DNA of 40,877 bases from NCBI GenBank assembly GCA_021413765.1, contig JAIOPT010000010.1:1-40877 (forward strand), written 5' to 3'. The DNA is from Betaproteobacteria bacterium (GTDB lineage: Bacteria > Pseudomonadota > Gammaproteobacteria > Burkholderiales > Gallionellaceae). Both the position numbers and the translations under genes were made by a program. Positions within the stretch are counted from its first letter, which is position 1. Every line of letters begins with the position of its first letter. The notes below the pieces were generated by a model. It worked only from the letters and a program-made list of their open reading frames with translations. It did no database searches and was not told where the DNA came from. Shown here one piece after another: positions 1 to 10,197 of the stretch.

Positions 1-834
1 TAACCAGCGCGCCCATTCTGTTACCTCAGTGGCTGTCATGCCGATTGTAACTTTCTGTTTTGCCATCGCATCGCCTGCCGCGCCATGCAGGTGCACTGCC
101 AACAATAAGGCTTGATCCGCATCCAATCCTTGAGCGATAAAGGCGGCGATCATGCCAGTCAATACATCGCCCATGCCGGGGCTGCTCATGCCAGGGTTGC
201 CGGTCTTGTTTACAACTATCTTGCCATTGCGAGTGACGCACAGGCTGTGAGCACCTTTTAGTACTACGGTGTAATGAAAGCGTTTAGCTAGTTTCTGTGC
301 GGCTTCGGCGCGTGCGGCCTGTACCGCTTCAGTGTTGCAGCCGAGCAGGTGTGCTGCTTCTCCCGGATGCGGGGTAATTACGCTGACATTCTTGCGTGAA
401 ATTAATGCAGTGCGCAAATCTGGGCGGATGGCGAGAATGTTAAGTGCGTCAGCATCCAGTACCAGTACGGTGTCCAGCTTGAGCGCATCATGCAAGATTT
501 GCTGAGCAGCATCGTTATGCCCCATGCCGCAGCCGATGGCGAGCACATCCAGCTTGGGTAGATGCAATGCAGCTTGTGCGCTATGCAGCATTAACTCGGG
601 TTGCAATATATCAACACTTGGGGCGTTGTCCGCCAGCAAGCCAACATGTACGCAGCCAGCCCCCAGCTTGAGCGCCGCACGCGCAGCCAGCAGCGGTGCG
701 CCGACCATGCCGCTGGCACCTCCTATGACGGCCACTGTGCCAAACATGCCCTTATGGCTGTCAGGCGGGCGAGGGGCGAGAAAGGTGGCGACTTGTTTTT
801 GTGTAACGGTGGGGATGCGCGGCGCGGCTGGCAT
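1..834 (-). CDS. nnrD: ADP-dependent NAD(P)H-hydrate dehydratase, 3' end outside window
   Basis: This is a metabolite-repair enzyme that dehydrates the damaged cofactor NAD(P)HX back to NAD(P)H using ADP or ATP, in the cytoplasm. Reading leftward from the ATG at 834, 278 codons stay open to the window edge, so the C-terminus is missing. The N-terminal half has the ribokinase-like start with a GTVAVIGG strand-loop. The segment VITPHPGEAAHLLG matches the family's HPGE block, and SSPGMGDVLTGMIAAF matches the nucleotide-binding GxGDxLxG signature; family members usually have GTGDVL, here GMGDVL. An AAGGA sequence lies about ten bases before the ATG. In many bacteria the domain is fused C-terminal to an epimerase domain (YjeF); here it starts on its own, so it is the stand-alone form. 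It is divergent from purL, with only 80 bp between the starts. Confidence 0.9.
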   Translation of the reverse strand, partial: MPAAPRIPTVTQKQVATFLAPRPPDSHKGMFGTVAVIGGASGMVGAPLLAARAALKLGAGCVHVGLLADNAPSVDILQPELMLHSAQAALHLPKLDVLAIGCGMGHNDAAQQILHDALKLDTVLVLDADALNILAIRPDLRTALISRKNVSVITPHPGEAAHLLGCNTEAVQAARAEAAQKLAKRFHYTVVLKGAHSLCVTRNGKIVVNKTGNPGMSSPGMGDVLTGMIAAFIAQGLDADQALLLAVHLHGAAGDAMAKQKVTIGMTATEVTEWARWL

Positions 835-872
835 GAATGTATTTTCCTTCGAGTGCAAATGAGGTCACATAG

Positions 873-878
873 TATAAT
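873..878 (+). promoter_or_regulatory. Possible -10 box for purL
   Basis: A perfect TATAAT lies in the 80 bp between the divergent nnrD and purL starts, about 37 bases before the purL ATG. I see no convincing -35 box at 17 bases, so the assignment rests on the -10 hexamer and its location only. Confidence 0.35.
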
Positions 879-914
879 GGCAAGCTGTTTTTAACAGCCC
901 CTGAGAACCTGTTT

Positions 915-3900
915 ATGTTTCGCGTCTCCCCCGGCAAGTCCGCGCTGTCTTCCTTCCGCCTCGAAAAATTGCGTGCAGTCGTTAGCAACGCCCTTCCAAA
1001 TATACATATAACAAATGCATGCCATTGGTATTTTGTTGCGCTCAATGCGGATTTGTCAGCCACTGAAGACAATTTGCTGGATAAATTGCTCGATTTGGAT
1101 GATGCAGGAGATGGAGATCATAGAGGTAAGGGCAGGTTGCAACATCTGCTGGTTGTGCCGCGCTTGGGTACCATCTCGCCGTGGTCCTCCAAGGCCACGG
1201 ATATTGCGCAGCATTGTAGTCTGCATAGGGTTGAGCGCATTGAGCGCGGCATTGTGTACTCAGTCAAGACGAAGGGTGGCAAAGCGCTGACGCAAGCAGA
1301 ATTGAAAGTGTTGCTGTCGCTATTGCATGACCGCATGACAGAATCCGTGTTTGATCCTGTGGTTAATCTCAAAACAGGCTTCAATGATGTGGCAAAAAAG
1401 ATTTTCCGTCATGGTGAGCCACTGCCGCTCGCTACTGTGGACATCATGCACGGTGGCAATACGGCGCTGGCAGCGGCTAATATCGAGATGGGGCTGGCAT
1501 TGTCCAGCGATGAGATTGACTATTTAGTGGAGAGTTTCCATCGAATAGGACGCAATCCTACCGATGTAGAGTTAATGATGTTTGCACAGGCGAACTCCGA
1601 ACATTGCCGCCACAAAATTTTCAATGCGGATTGGGTGATAGACGATGAGCAGCAGGCGATCTCGCTGTTCGGCATGATCCGCAATACCCATAAGCTGCAT
1701 CCAGAAGGTACGGTGGTTGCATATTCTGATAATTCCTCCGTGATCGAAGGCGCGCGCATTGAGCGCTTTTATCCGCGCGCCGATGGCGGCTATGCCTACA
1801 ACGACGAGCTGACGCACACGCTGATGAAAGTGGAAACGCATAACCATCCCACGGCCATCTCGCCCTTCGCTGGTGCAGCCACCGGAGCGGGTGGCGAGAT
1901 ACGCGATGAAGGCGCAACGGGTTCCGGCTCCAAACCCAAGGCGGGGCTAACCGGGTTCTCTGTGTCCAATTTGAATATCCCTGGCTTCGAGCAGCCGTGG
2001 GAAATTTATGGCAGCGCTCGCGCTAACCCCCTTTCGGGTGGAGCCCCTCCGATTTATGGCAAGCCGTCACGCATCGCCTCTGCCTTGCAGATCATGCTGG
2101 AAGGACCACTTGGCGGTGCAGCGTTCAATAATGAGTTTGGCCGTCCCAGTCTAGCTGGTTATTTTCGCACCTTTGAAGAGACCGTTAACGACGAGGTACG
2201 CGGTTATCACAAGCCCATTATGCTGGCTGGTGGAGTGGGCAGTATCGCGGCGCAGCATACGCACAAGCATGCATTGCCTGTGGGCGCGCTGCTGATCCAA
2301 CTGGGCGGGGCAGGGATGTTGATCGGTCTGGGCGGGGGTGCGGCATCCAGCATGGATACCGGTGCCAATGCGGAAAACTTGGATTTTGCTTCGGTGCAGC
2401 GCGGCAATCCCGAGATGCAACGTCGTGCGCAGGAAGTAATTGACCGTTGCTGGCAGATGCGTGAGAACAATCTCATCTTGTCCATACACGATGTTGGTGC
2501 GGGCGGCATCTCCAATGCTTTGCCGGAACTGGTGCATGGCGGTGGACGCGGCGCTCGTTTTGAATTGCGTGCCGTTCCTTCTGAAGAGCGAGGGATGTCG
2601 CCGATGCAGATTTGGAGCAACGAAGCGCAGGAGCGCTATGTGCTAGCGATTGATCCGGCACGTTTGGATGAGTTTAAAGCGTTGTGCGAGCGTGAACGTT
2701 GTCCATTCGCAGTATTGGGGCACGCAATTGTCGACGACCAATTGGTTGTGCATGACGAACTATTTAACAATAATGCGGTGGATATGCCGTTGTCGGTACT
2801 GTTGGACAAGCCACCTAAAATGACGCGCAATGTAAAGCGCGAGGGTGTGAAACTTCCTGCATTTGATGTCAGCAAAATAAATCTGAAAGATGCAATCGAG
2901 CGCACGCTGCGCTTACCCTCCGTGGCCGACAAAACTTTCCTTATCAGTATCGGTGACCGTACTGTGGGTGGCTTGACTGCACGCGACCAGATGGTGGGGC
3001 CGTGGCAAGTTCCAGTCGCGGATGTGGCAGTGACCTTGATGGGCTTCAATACGGCATTGGGTGAGGCTTTCGCCTTGGGTGAGCGCACTCCGCTAGCGGT
3101 GTTGAACGCTCCGGCTTCTGGGCGAATGGCTGTGGGAGAGGCGATTACCAACATTGCAGCGGCGCGCATCGAAAAGATCGGCGACATCAAGCTATCGGCC
3201 AACTGGATGGCGGCCGCCGGTCATCACGGAGAAGACGCTGCGCTGTTTGACACCGTGCGTGCGGTGGGCATGGAGCTGTGCCCGCAACTCGGCATTAGCA
3301 TTCCAGTAGGCAAGGACTCCATGTCCATGCGTACAGCATGGCAGGAAGGCACCGAGAAAAAGGCAGTAACGGCCCCATTGTCGCTCATCGTGACAGCCTT
3401 CGCGCCGTGCATGGATGCACGTTTGACATTGACGCCGCAATTGGCTGCCGATTTGGATACCGTATTGCTGCTGATTGACCTGGGCGAAGGCAAGAACCGC
3501 ATGGGCGGCTCGGCGCTGGCGCAGGTGTATAAACAGGTCGGTAATGTCGGGCCCGACCTCGACGATGCGGGCAAACTCAAAATCTTTTTCGACGTTATCC
3601 AGCGACTGAATAAAGAGGGCAAGTTGCTGGCTTATCATGACCGCTCGGACGGCGGATTGTTCACCACGTTATGCGAAATGGCGTTTGCTACCCATGTCGG
3701 CCTGACTATAAATCTTGATGAATTGAAGGGAGACATCCTAAGCTCGTTGTTCAACGAAGAGCTGGGTGCGGTGGTGCAGGTATATCGCCGCGATTTACAG
3801 TATGTACTGGATGTGTGTCATAGCGCGGGGCTTGCAGCGGTTCGTTCGGCTGCAACACTGAATGTAAATGGCACGGTAGATATCGTGCAGCAAGGCAAAA

Positions 3901-4865
3901 CATTGTTTAGTGATACCGGTGTTAATCTGAAGCGCATCTGGTCTGAAACGACTTATCGGATGCAGATGCTACGTGACAACCCGGCTTGCGCCCAGCAAGA
4001 ATATGATCGCATCCTGGATGCTGCCGATCCTGGCTTGCAAGTGAAACTCACTTACGACCTGAACGAAAATATTGTCGCGCCTGCGCTGTTGAAATGTCGA
4101 CCAACAATCGCCATATTGCGGGAACAGGGTGTGAATGGCCATGTCGAGATGGCGGCGGCGTTTGATCGCGCTGGCTTCACGGCGGTGGATGTGCATATGA
4201 GCGACATCATCACTGGCCGCGTTAAGCTGGCGGATTTTAAAGGTGTGGCGGCGTGCGGCGGTTTCTCTTATGGCGATGTACTAGGGGCGGGCGAGGGCTG
4301 GGCGAAATCCATCTTGTTCAATCCACGTGCACGGGATGAATTTGAAGCCTTTTTCAAGCGCGATGATACGTTTGCTCTAGGCGTGTGTAATGGTTGCCAG
4401 ATGATGAGCAATTTGCATGAAATTATTCCAGGGGCAGAGCATTGGGCACATTTTGGGCGCAATTTGTCGGAGCAGTTTGAGGCGCGTTTCGTGATGGTGG
4501 AAGTGCAGTCCTCGCCCTCAATCTTATTTGATGGCATGGCAGGTAGCCGTATGCCCATCGTGGTGGCGCACGGTGAGGGATATGCCCATTTCGGTAACAA
4601 CAAGCGCTTGAAGGCGGCGCAGCCGTTGGTCACACTTCGTTATGTGGACAACTACGGCCAGCCGACAGAAATCTACCCACTTAATCCTAACGGTTCGCCA
4701 CTGGGTATTACCGGACTGACTACAGCTGACGGACGATTCAGCATCATGATGCCGCACCCGGAACGACTCTTTCGGGCGTTGCAGCATTCCTGGCATCCGG
4801 CAGAATGGAAGGAAAGTGGAGCATGGTTGAAAATGTTCCAGAATGCGCGCAAGTGGGTTAACTAG
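915..4865 (+). CDS. purL: Phosphoribosylformylglycinamidine synthase, large single-chain form
   Basis: This enzyme catalyses the fourth step of de novo purine synthesis: FGAR + glutamine + ATP to FGAM. At 1316 aa it has the length of the proteobacterial single-chain enzyme (E. coli about 1295 aa). In order it carries a PurS-like N-terminal domain, a linker, two AIRS-type synthetase halves (for example [19 protein letters not shown] near residue 300 and the second-half [10 protein letters not shown] near 800), and a C-terminal class I glutamine amidotransferase. The amidotransferase nucleophile is Cys1158 in GVCNGCQMM; the partners are His1281 and Glu1283 in MMPHPERLF. The reading frame is uninterrupted and all catalytic blocks are present, so it should be functional. 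The ATG start gives the expected N-terminus ([11 protein letters not shown]). hslR follows on the same strand after 75 bp. Confidence 0.98.
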   Translation: MFRVSPGKSALSSFRLEKLRAVVSNALPNIHITNACHWYFVALNADLSATEDNLLDKLLDLDDAGDGDHRGKGRLQHLLVVPRLGTISPWSSKATDIAQHCSLHRVERIERGIVYSVKTKGGKALTQAELKVLLSLLHDRMTESVFDPVVNLKTGFNDVAKKIFRHGEPLPLATVDIMHGGNTALAAANIEMGLALSSDEIDYLVESFHRIGRNPTDVELMMFAQANSEHCRHKIFNADWVIDDEQQAISLFGMIRNTHKLHPEGTVVAYSDNSSVIEGARIERFYPRADGGYAYNDELTHTLMKVETHNHPTAISPFAGAATGAGGEIRDEGATGSGSKPKAGLTGFSVSNLNIPGFEQPWEIYGSARANPLSGGAPPIYGKPSRIASALQIMLEGPLGGAAFNNEFGRPSLAGYFRTFEETVNDEVRGYHKPIMLAGGVGSIAAQHTHKHALPVGALLIQLGGAGMLIGLGGGAASSMDTGANAENLDFASVQRGNPEMQRRAQEVIDRCWQMRENNLILSIHDVGAGGISNALPELVHGGGRGARFELRAVPSEERGMSPMQIWSNEAQERYVLAIDPARLDEFKALCERERCPFAVLGHAIVDDQLVVHDELFNNNAVDMPLSVLLDKPPKMTRNVKREGVKLPAFDVSKINLKDAIERTLRLPSVADKTFLISIGDRTVGGLTARDQMVGPWQVPVADVAVTLMGFNTALGEAFALGERTPLAVLNAPASGRMAVGEAITNIAAARIEKIGDIKLSANWMAAAGHHGEDAALFDTVRAVGMELCPQLGISIPVGKDSMSMRTAWQEGTEKKAVTAPLSLIVTAFAPCMDARLTLTPQLAADLDTVLLLIDLGEGKNRMGGSALAQVYKQVGNVGPDLDDAGKLKIFFDVIQRLNKEGKLLAYHDRSDGGLFTTLCEMAFATHVGLTINLDELKGDILSSLFNEELGAVVQVYRRDLQYVLDVCHSAGLAAVRSAATLNVNGTVDIVQQGKTLFSDTGVNLKRIWSETTYRMQMLRDNPACAQQEYDRILDAADPGLQVKLTYDLNENIVAPALLKCRPTIAILREQGVNGHVEMAAAFDRAGFTAVDVHMSDIITGRVKLADFKGVAACGGFSYGDVLGAGEGWAKSILFNPRARDEFEAFFKRDDTFALGVCNGCQMMSNLHEIIPGAEHWAHFGRNLSEQFEARFVMVEVQSSPSILFDGMAGSRMPIVVAHGEGYAHFGNNKRLKAAQPLVTLRYVDNYGQPTEIYPLNPNGSPLGITGLTTADGRFSIMMPHPERLFRALQHSWHPAEWKESGAWLKMFQNARKWVN

Positions 4866-4940
4866 CTCTTATCCAAAATGCGCGCGGAACCGCACATACC
4901 AAACGCTGTCCTAGCTTTCTACCCATCACAACTCTAATGT

Positions 4941-5360
4941 ATGAATAACATGGACGAAAAAATGGATGAAAAAAAAGATAACGCCAAATTTCGCATAGAC
5001 AAATGGCTATGGGCCGCACGTTTTTTCAAGACACGATCTTTAGCTGTGGATGCTTTAGAGTGCGGCAAAATATTATGCAATGGCGTGCGGGTTAAGCCTG
5101 CAAAATCTGTTGCACTAGGCGATATGCTTTCTATCCGCCTTGGGCCATATCAATTCATGGTAGAGGTATTGGCGCTGTCCAGTAAACGAGGGCCAGCTCC
5201 CCAAGCACAGTTGCTCTACAGCGAGACAGAAGAAAGTCTCCTACGGAGGAAAGCACTATCTGATGAGTTAAAAGCACAACCGATGCCCACTTTTCTTGGA
5301 GGGAGGCCGACCAAACGCGATCGAAGAGAAATTGAGAAGCTGAAGGGTAGTGTTTGGTAA
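4941..5360 (+). CDS. hslR: S4-domain RNA-binding heat-shock protein (Hsp15 family)
   Basis: This 139-aa basic protein has an S4 RNA-binding domain at its N-terminus (RIDKWLWAARFFKTRSLA ... GKILCNGVRVKPAKSVALGD, residues about 14-70). It ends in a lysine/arginine-rich tail (GGRPTKRDRREIEKLKG). These are the hallmarks of Hsp15, which in E. coli binds 50S subunits carrying a nascent chain and helps recycle stalled ribosomes; that role is taken from the family. The first ATG (4941) has no obvious Shine-Dalgarno sequence, and ATGs at 4950 or 4962 are possible alternatives because the first ten residues are outside the conserved domain. It lies 75 bp after purL and may be cotranscribed. The next gene is convergent. 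Confidence 0.9.
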   Translation: MNNMDEKMDEKKDNAKFRIDKWLWAARFFKTRSLAVDALECGKILCNGVRVKPAKSVALGDMLSIRLGPYQFMVEVLALSSKRGPAPQAQLLYSETEESLLRRKALSDELKAQPMPTFLGGRPTKRDRREIEKLKGSVW

Positions 5361-5575
5361 ATTCATGTTCTGATTCGTTCTCGTTGCATCGACAAATCCA
5401 ATCCTGTGTACTTCTTTTGGGTAAGCTTAGACCTTGCTCTCACCCGCCGCAGAAATATCTTTAAGCAGTTTTTCTTGCGTTGCTCAGTACCGTGGTGGCT
5501 TTATTGCAGCTCCGATTCAATTATAGTTCAAAATTATGTACCCTGATTTTTGAGCCACTCTTTCCGCTCATCCAA

Positions 5576-7015
5576 CTACTGCCAACCTCCACCAAGTGAT
5601 TTATAAAGATCCACCATTGCGTCAATTTGCTTTTGTTTCGTTTCAATTAGGTCTTTTTTGGCATCCAAGGTATCCCTTTGTGCCAATAGCACATCCAGGT
5701 AGTCCACACGGGCAGATTTGAATAGCTGGTTAGCGACATCAATTGATTGGGCGAGCGCTTCTACTTGGCTTGTTTTAAGTTGATAGTTTTTGTCGAGGTT
5801 GTCGATGTTTGAAATTTGATTCGCTACTTCAGTATAAGCTTTGATAATGCTTTGCTCATACTCATAAGCTGCCTGAATCTGCTTGGCATTGGCGTTTTTA
5901 TATTCCGCTATGATGGCATTCTTATTGACCAGTGGAGCCACTAATTCTCCGGCGATATTGGCCGCCAATGACTCTGGGGTATTGATCAGGTACTTAAGTG
6001 CAAAAGCTTCAAACCCAATTCCGGCGTTTATGCTAAAGGAGGGATAGAAATTTGCCCTAGCCACCTTTATGTTTAATGCCGCTGCCGATAGCTCAAGCTC
6101 CGCTTGCCTAATATCAGGTCTATTTTGTAGCAATTGTGACGGAATACCTGTCTCTAGCACTTTGGGTTTTAACTCCATAAAACTACTAGAAGCACGCTGG
6201 ATAGGCTGAGGTGTTCTCCCTAACAAGAAATTTATTCGGTTTTGAACAACTGTAATATGCTGATTTAGTTCATATATTTTACTTTTGTTTTTTGCCACTT
6301 CTGCTTCATAACGTCTGACAGCAAGTGCAGTTGTTCTTGCATACAGCTGTAGCTGCTTGACCATCGCCAACCCATTTTGCTGGATACTAATATTTTCTTC
6401 TAAATTTTTAAGCTGGTTATCCAAAGCAAGTAGTTCATAGTACGAATGGGCAATTTCAGCAACCAGGTTGGTCACCAAAAAATTCTTACCTTCTTTTGAT
6501 GCCATATACTCGATAACAGCGACCTGTTTCGCATTCCTCAACTTTTTCCATACATCTATCTCCCAGGTTGAAAATAGCCCAAAGTGAAAATCGCCCAAGT
6601 ACGTAGGGAAAGCCTTGCCGTTGGCTATTGGCAGATTGGTATCAACAGCGCCATTGCGCGTCAACTGCCCGGTTTTGTCCCCGCCTGCTCCAGCACCAAT
6701 ATTTACAAATGGCAAATATTGGCCTCTGCGCGCTTGAATTTCATTTTCTGCAACGCTGATGCGCTGCATCATGATATTAATTTCTTTATTGTTAACAACA
6801 GCTATGTTTAGCAAACTTAATAAGTTAGGGTCGTCGAAAAAGTCTTTCCATTTGATATTCGCCGTATTGGTCTGGTCCAAAACGCCCGGTTTGAAACCAG
6901 TAGGAAGATGCGTATCTTCTTTTTTGATTATTACGTCAGGAGTACCACAGGCCTGTAACATTAGCCCTAACAAGCCTAAAGCCATAAACTGAAATGCTTT
7001 AGTTTTGGTTGTCAT
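5576..7015 (-). CDS. Outer-membrane efflux channel, NodT/OprM-type lipoprotein
   Basis: This is the outer-membrane channel of a tripartite RND efflux system. The 479-aa product starts with a lipoprotein signal ending in LMLQAC (lipobox, Cys about residue 23). It has the internal duplication of TolC-family OEP domains, seen as two long coiled-coil segments and the repeat strands ANFYPSFSINAGIG and GQYLPFVNIGAGAG. The C-terminus (TLDAKKDLIETKQKQIDAMVDL) is typical of NodT-family channels. It is the last gene of the leftward operon, and its ATG overlaps the end of the pump gene by 17 bp, implying translational coupling. The base composition is AT-richer than purL. The substrate cannot be read from the sequence. 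No clear terminator was found after the stop. Confidence 0.92.
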   Translation of the reverse strand: MTTKTKAFQFMALGLLGLMLQACGTPDVIIKKEDTHLPTGFKPGVLDQTNTANIKWKDFFDDPNLLSLLNIAVVNNKEINIMMQRISVAENEIQARRGQYLPFVNIGAGAGGDKTGQLTRNGAVDTNLPIANGKAFPTYLGDFHFGLFSTWEIDVWKKLRNAKQVAVIEYMASKEGKNFLVTNLVAEIAHSYYELLALDNQLKNLEENISIQQNGLAMVKQLQLYARTTALAVRRYEAEVAKNKSKIYELNQHITVVQNRINFLLGRTPQPIQRASSSFMELKPKVLETGIPSQLLQNRPDIRQAELELSAAALNIKVARANFYPSFSINAGIGFEAFALKYLINTPESLAANIAGELVAPLVNKNAIIAEYKNANAKQIQAAYEYEQSIIKAYTEVANQISNIDNLDKNYQLKTSQVEALAQSIDVANQLFKSARVDYLDVLLAQRDTLDAKKDLIETKQKQIDAMVDLYKSLGGGWQ

Positions 7016-10000
7016 TCGGGCCGTAGTGATAAGTTTCGGTTAAAGGATAAAGGTCTTCATGTTGAATTAATTTTTTGCCTTCTATCATTTTGGCAAAAAT
7101 ATAATAAAGCCCTGGAATAATGATGACACCAAACACGGTACCGAAAAGCATCCCACCCAGCGCTGAGGTACCAATTGTTCTGTTGCCTATTGCTCCCGCC
7201 CCCGTAGCCATCGCTAAGGGTACCAGCCCGGCTATAAAGGCAAATGAAGTCATCAAAATCGGGCGAAAGCGCTCTTTCGCACCCGCAATCGCCGCCTCTA
7301 AAACAGTCATGCCTTGGGTTTGCTTCTGGGTTGCAAATTCGACAATCAATACCGCATTTTTGCCGAGCAAACCAATTAACATAATCATTCCCAATTGAGA
7401 ATAGACATCATTGGCAAGCCCTAATCCTTTTAACAATAAGAAAGCACCGAAAATACCGGGCGGCAGCGAACATAGCACGACCAAAGGCAACACAAAGCTT
7501 TCGTATTGTGCGGCTAACACCAGGTAAACAAACATGATAACGATCGCGAAGATCAGCAGGGCTTCATTGCCCCGGAGGGCTTCATCAAATGACAAGCCTT
7601 CCCAGGCAACGTCAAAACCCTGCGGCAAAGTGGCTTTCGCAACCTCTTCAACTGCCTTGATGGCCGCGCCAGTGGTATAACCCGTTGCGGGCTCGGCGCG
7701 GATCGCCGCCGAGTTATAGAGGTTGTAACGCGTGATTTCGTTGGGCCCCTGCTTTTTCACCATAGTCATGAAAGCGGAATACGGCACCATTTCGCCTTTA
7801 TCATTCTTCACAAAGTATTTCAACACATCCTCAGGAGAACGCCGGAATTCCGGCAAGGCCTGGGCGTAGACTTTAAAAAAGTTATTGAAGCGAATAAAGC
7901 CCTGTTCATAGGTACTACCGATCATGATATCCAGGTGATTCATCGCTTTTTCGATGGTAACCCCTTTTTGCATAGCCAATTTATTGTCGATGACCAGTTC
8001 GTATTGCGGATAATTGGCCGCATAAAATGTAAACAAGCCGGTCAGCTCCTTACGTTTACGCATCGCATCCATAAACGCTTGGTTAATTTTATCGAATTCG
8101 AAATAATTCGTGTCTAATGTCTTGTCCAATAAGCGGAACGCCAAACCCGATGCCGCTCCGTATCCCGGCACTGCCGGAGGTTGAAAAAACTCGATGATTG
8201 CGCCCAAGTTATGGGCTTTTTCTTCTAACTCGTGGATAACGTCTTGTACCGAATGTTTACGTTGTGACCAATCTTTCAGATTGATAATACTAGTGCCTGC
8301 ATTTGATCCGCGGCCTTCGGTGAGTATTTCGTAGCCGGCTAAGGAAGAAACCGATTGTACGCCTTCAATTTTTGCTGCTATCACTTCCAGTTGCCGTGCC
8401 ACTCTGTTGGTCACTTCAATGGTTGAGCCGGGCGGTGTTTGGATAATCGCGTAAATCATGCCTTGGTCTTCTCCGGGAATAAAGCCGGCAGGCAAGGTTT
8501 TATCGATCACGAAAACGCCGAAACCAAACCCGGCCAACACCAAAACCGTGACAATGCGCCGGGTGACCGTGACATTCAACAATTTGATGTAGCGCCCGGT
8601 GACCTTTTCGAAAACAAAGTTAAAACCATCGATGAAAAGGCTGATTGGATTTTTCCGTTTCGGGTGGCCTTGGGTGTTTTTAAGGATCATGGCACACAGT
8701 ACCGGGGCAAGCGATAAAGCCACAACTGCTGAAATAATGATCGACGACGCCATAGCGATAGAGAACTGCCGATAAAACACGCCGACCGGCCCTGGCATAA
8801 ACGCAATAGGGATGAACACCGACACCATGACCAGCGTAATCGCTACAATGGCGCCACCGATTTCCCCCAATACTTTTCGGGAGGCCTCATATGGGCTGCA
8901 ATTTTCGGCTGCCATTTTTGCATGCACAGCCTCCACCACCACAATGGCATCATCAACCACAATACCAATCGCCAACACTAAGGCAAACAAGGTGATGAGG
9001 TTGATGGAAAGCCCGAACGCAGACATAACGGCGAATGCCCCGACCAGTGAAACTGGTACCGCGAGGATAGGAATCAAAGTGGAACGCCAGTCGCCGAGGA
9101 AAATAAAGACCACTAAGGAGACCAATAAGAAGGCTTCCACCAAGGTATGCAGCACTTTTTCGATGGATGCATCAACGAAACGCGATACATCATAATTAAT
9201 TTCGTATTCCATGCCTTCCGGGAAGGATTTTTGCATTTCTTCCAGTTTTTCCTTCACATTCTCTATGACCTTTTGGGCATTAGTGCCGTAGTTTTGCTTA
9301 AGCACGATGGACGCCGAAGGGTACCCGTCTTTGTCAGAGAAAATATTATAAAACTCGCTGTTTAAATCGACCTTGGCAACGTCTTTAATACGCAGAATTT
9401 CGCCTGTCGGGGTAGACCGGATAATAATGTCTCCATATTCTTCTGGTTTGTTGAAACGTCCTTTATAGACCAGCACATACTCTTTGGATTGGGCGGCCAT
9501 GCCTGTGCTTTGTCCCAGTCGACCCGGACGTCCGATAATGCTTTGATTCCCGATAGCCTCCATCACCTCCTCTGACGAGACGCTATAGGCTCGCATTCGT
9601 TCCGGATTCAGCCAAATCCGCATCGCATATTGGCGGGCGCCCAATATGGTTGCTTGGGCTATTCCAGTAATGCGCTGAATTTCTGGAATAACATTAACAT
9701 AGGCGTAATTAAATAAAAGGTTCTGATCGGCGTTTTTGTCTTTGCTGAAGAGGTTGACATACATGAGCATGCTGGGCTGGACGAAGTTCACGATCACGCC
9801 TTCCAACTGCACTAGCTTGGGCAGTCTGCTCATCATCTGATCCACGCGCGTCTTCACATTAACCATCGCAATATTGGGATCGACACCTAGATTAAAATAC
9901 ACTTGAATGGTCGCTTCGCCAGCGCTGGTCGCATCCGAAGTGATGTATTTCATGCCGGGCACGCCATTGATAGCGCGTTCCAACATAATCAGGGACGATT

Positions 10001-10175
10001 TCACCAGTACATCGGCGCTGGAACCGGGAAACGATATCGAAACCGTGACCCGCGGAGGCGCAATATCTGGAAACTGGGAAATGGGCAATGATTTCATTGC
10101 CACAAACCCCATGAATAGGAACATCAGCGATAACACGATCGCCATCACCGGTCTCTTGAGAAAAATATTAAACAT
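6999..10175 (-). CDS. RND efflux pump, hydrophobe/amphiphile HAE1 family inner-membrane transporter
   Basis: This 1058-aa proton-driven inner-membrane exporter is the full length of an AcrB/MexB/MexF-type pump. The start (MFNIFLKRPVMAIVLSLMF) is the first transmembrane helix with the conserved FxxRP. Two large periplasmic loops follow TM1 and TM7. TM4 has the proton-relay pair in LVLAIGIVVDDAIVVVEAVH (Asp-Asp), and TM10 keeps the lysine in LLGKNAVLIVEFA. The motif FLGDWRSTLIPILAVPVSL and the loop style resemble pumps common in Bacteroidota and in some Legionella-like gammaproteobacteria more than typical betaproteobacterial MexB; this is an impression from memory. It lies between the adaptor (22 bp upstream) and the channel (17 bp overlap). 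It is probably controlled by the divergent LysR gene. Confidence 0.96.
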   Translation of the reverse strand: MFNIFLKRPVMAIVLSLMFLFMGFVAMKSLPISQFPDIAPPRVTVSISFPGSSADVLVKSSLIMLERAINGVPGMKYITSDATSAGEATIQVYFNLGVDPNIAMVNVKTRVDQMMSRLPKLVQLEGVIVNFVQPSMLMYVNLFSKDKNADQNLLFNYAYVNVIPEIQRITGIAQATILGARQYAMRIWLNPERMRAYSVSSEEVMEAIGNQSIIGRPGRLGQSTGMAAQSKEYVLVYKGRFNKPEEYGDIIIRSTPTGEILRIKDVAKVDLNSEFYNIFSDKDGYPSASIVLKQNYGTNAQKVIENVKEKLEEMQKSFPEGMEYEINYDVSRFVDASIEKVLHTLVEAFLLVSLVVFIFLGDWRSTLIPILAVPVSLVGAFAVMSAFGLSINLITLFALVLAIGIVVDDAIVVVEAVHAKMAAENCSPYEASRKVLGEIGGAIVAITLVMVSVFIPIAFMPGPVGVFYRQFSIAMASSIIISAVVALSLAPVLCAMILKNTQGHPKRKNPISLFIDGFNFVFEKVTGRYIKLLNVTVTRRIVTVLVLAGFGFGVFVIDKTLPAGFIPGEDQGMIYAIIQTPPGSTIEVTNRVARQLEVIAAKIEGVQSVSSLAGYEILTEGRGSNAGTSIINLKDWSQRKHSVQDVIHELEEKAHNLGAIIEFFQPPAVPGYGAASGLAFRLLDKTLDTNYFEFDKINQAFMDAMRKRKELTGLFTFYAANYPQYELVIDNKLAMQKGVTIEKAMNHLDIMIGSTYEQGFIRFNNFFKVYAQALPEFRRSPEDVLKYFVKNDKGEMVPYSAFMTMVKKQGPNEITRYNLYNSAAIRAEPATGYTTGAAIKAVEEVAKATLPQGFDVAWEGLSFDEALRGNEALLIFAIVIMFVYLVLAAQYESFVLPLVVLCSLPPGIFGAFLLLKGLGLANDVYSQLGMIMLIGLLGKNAVLIVEFATQKQTQGMTVLEAAIAGAKERFRPILMTSFAFIAGLVPLAMATGAGAIGNRTIGTSALGGMLFGTVFGVIIIPGLYYIFAKMIEGKKLIQHEDLYPLTETYHYGPNDNQN

Positions 10176-10197
10176 GGTTTAATCCCGACCTGAAGGG

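Noticed and set aside
2636-3202. Long minus-strand frames within purL (also within the RND pump gene at 8812-9195)
   Set aside because: They are antisense to intact, well-recognised genes and have repetitive Ser/Ala/Thr-rich composition typical of shadow frames.
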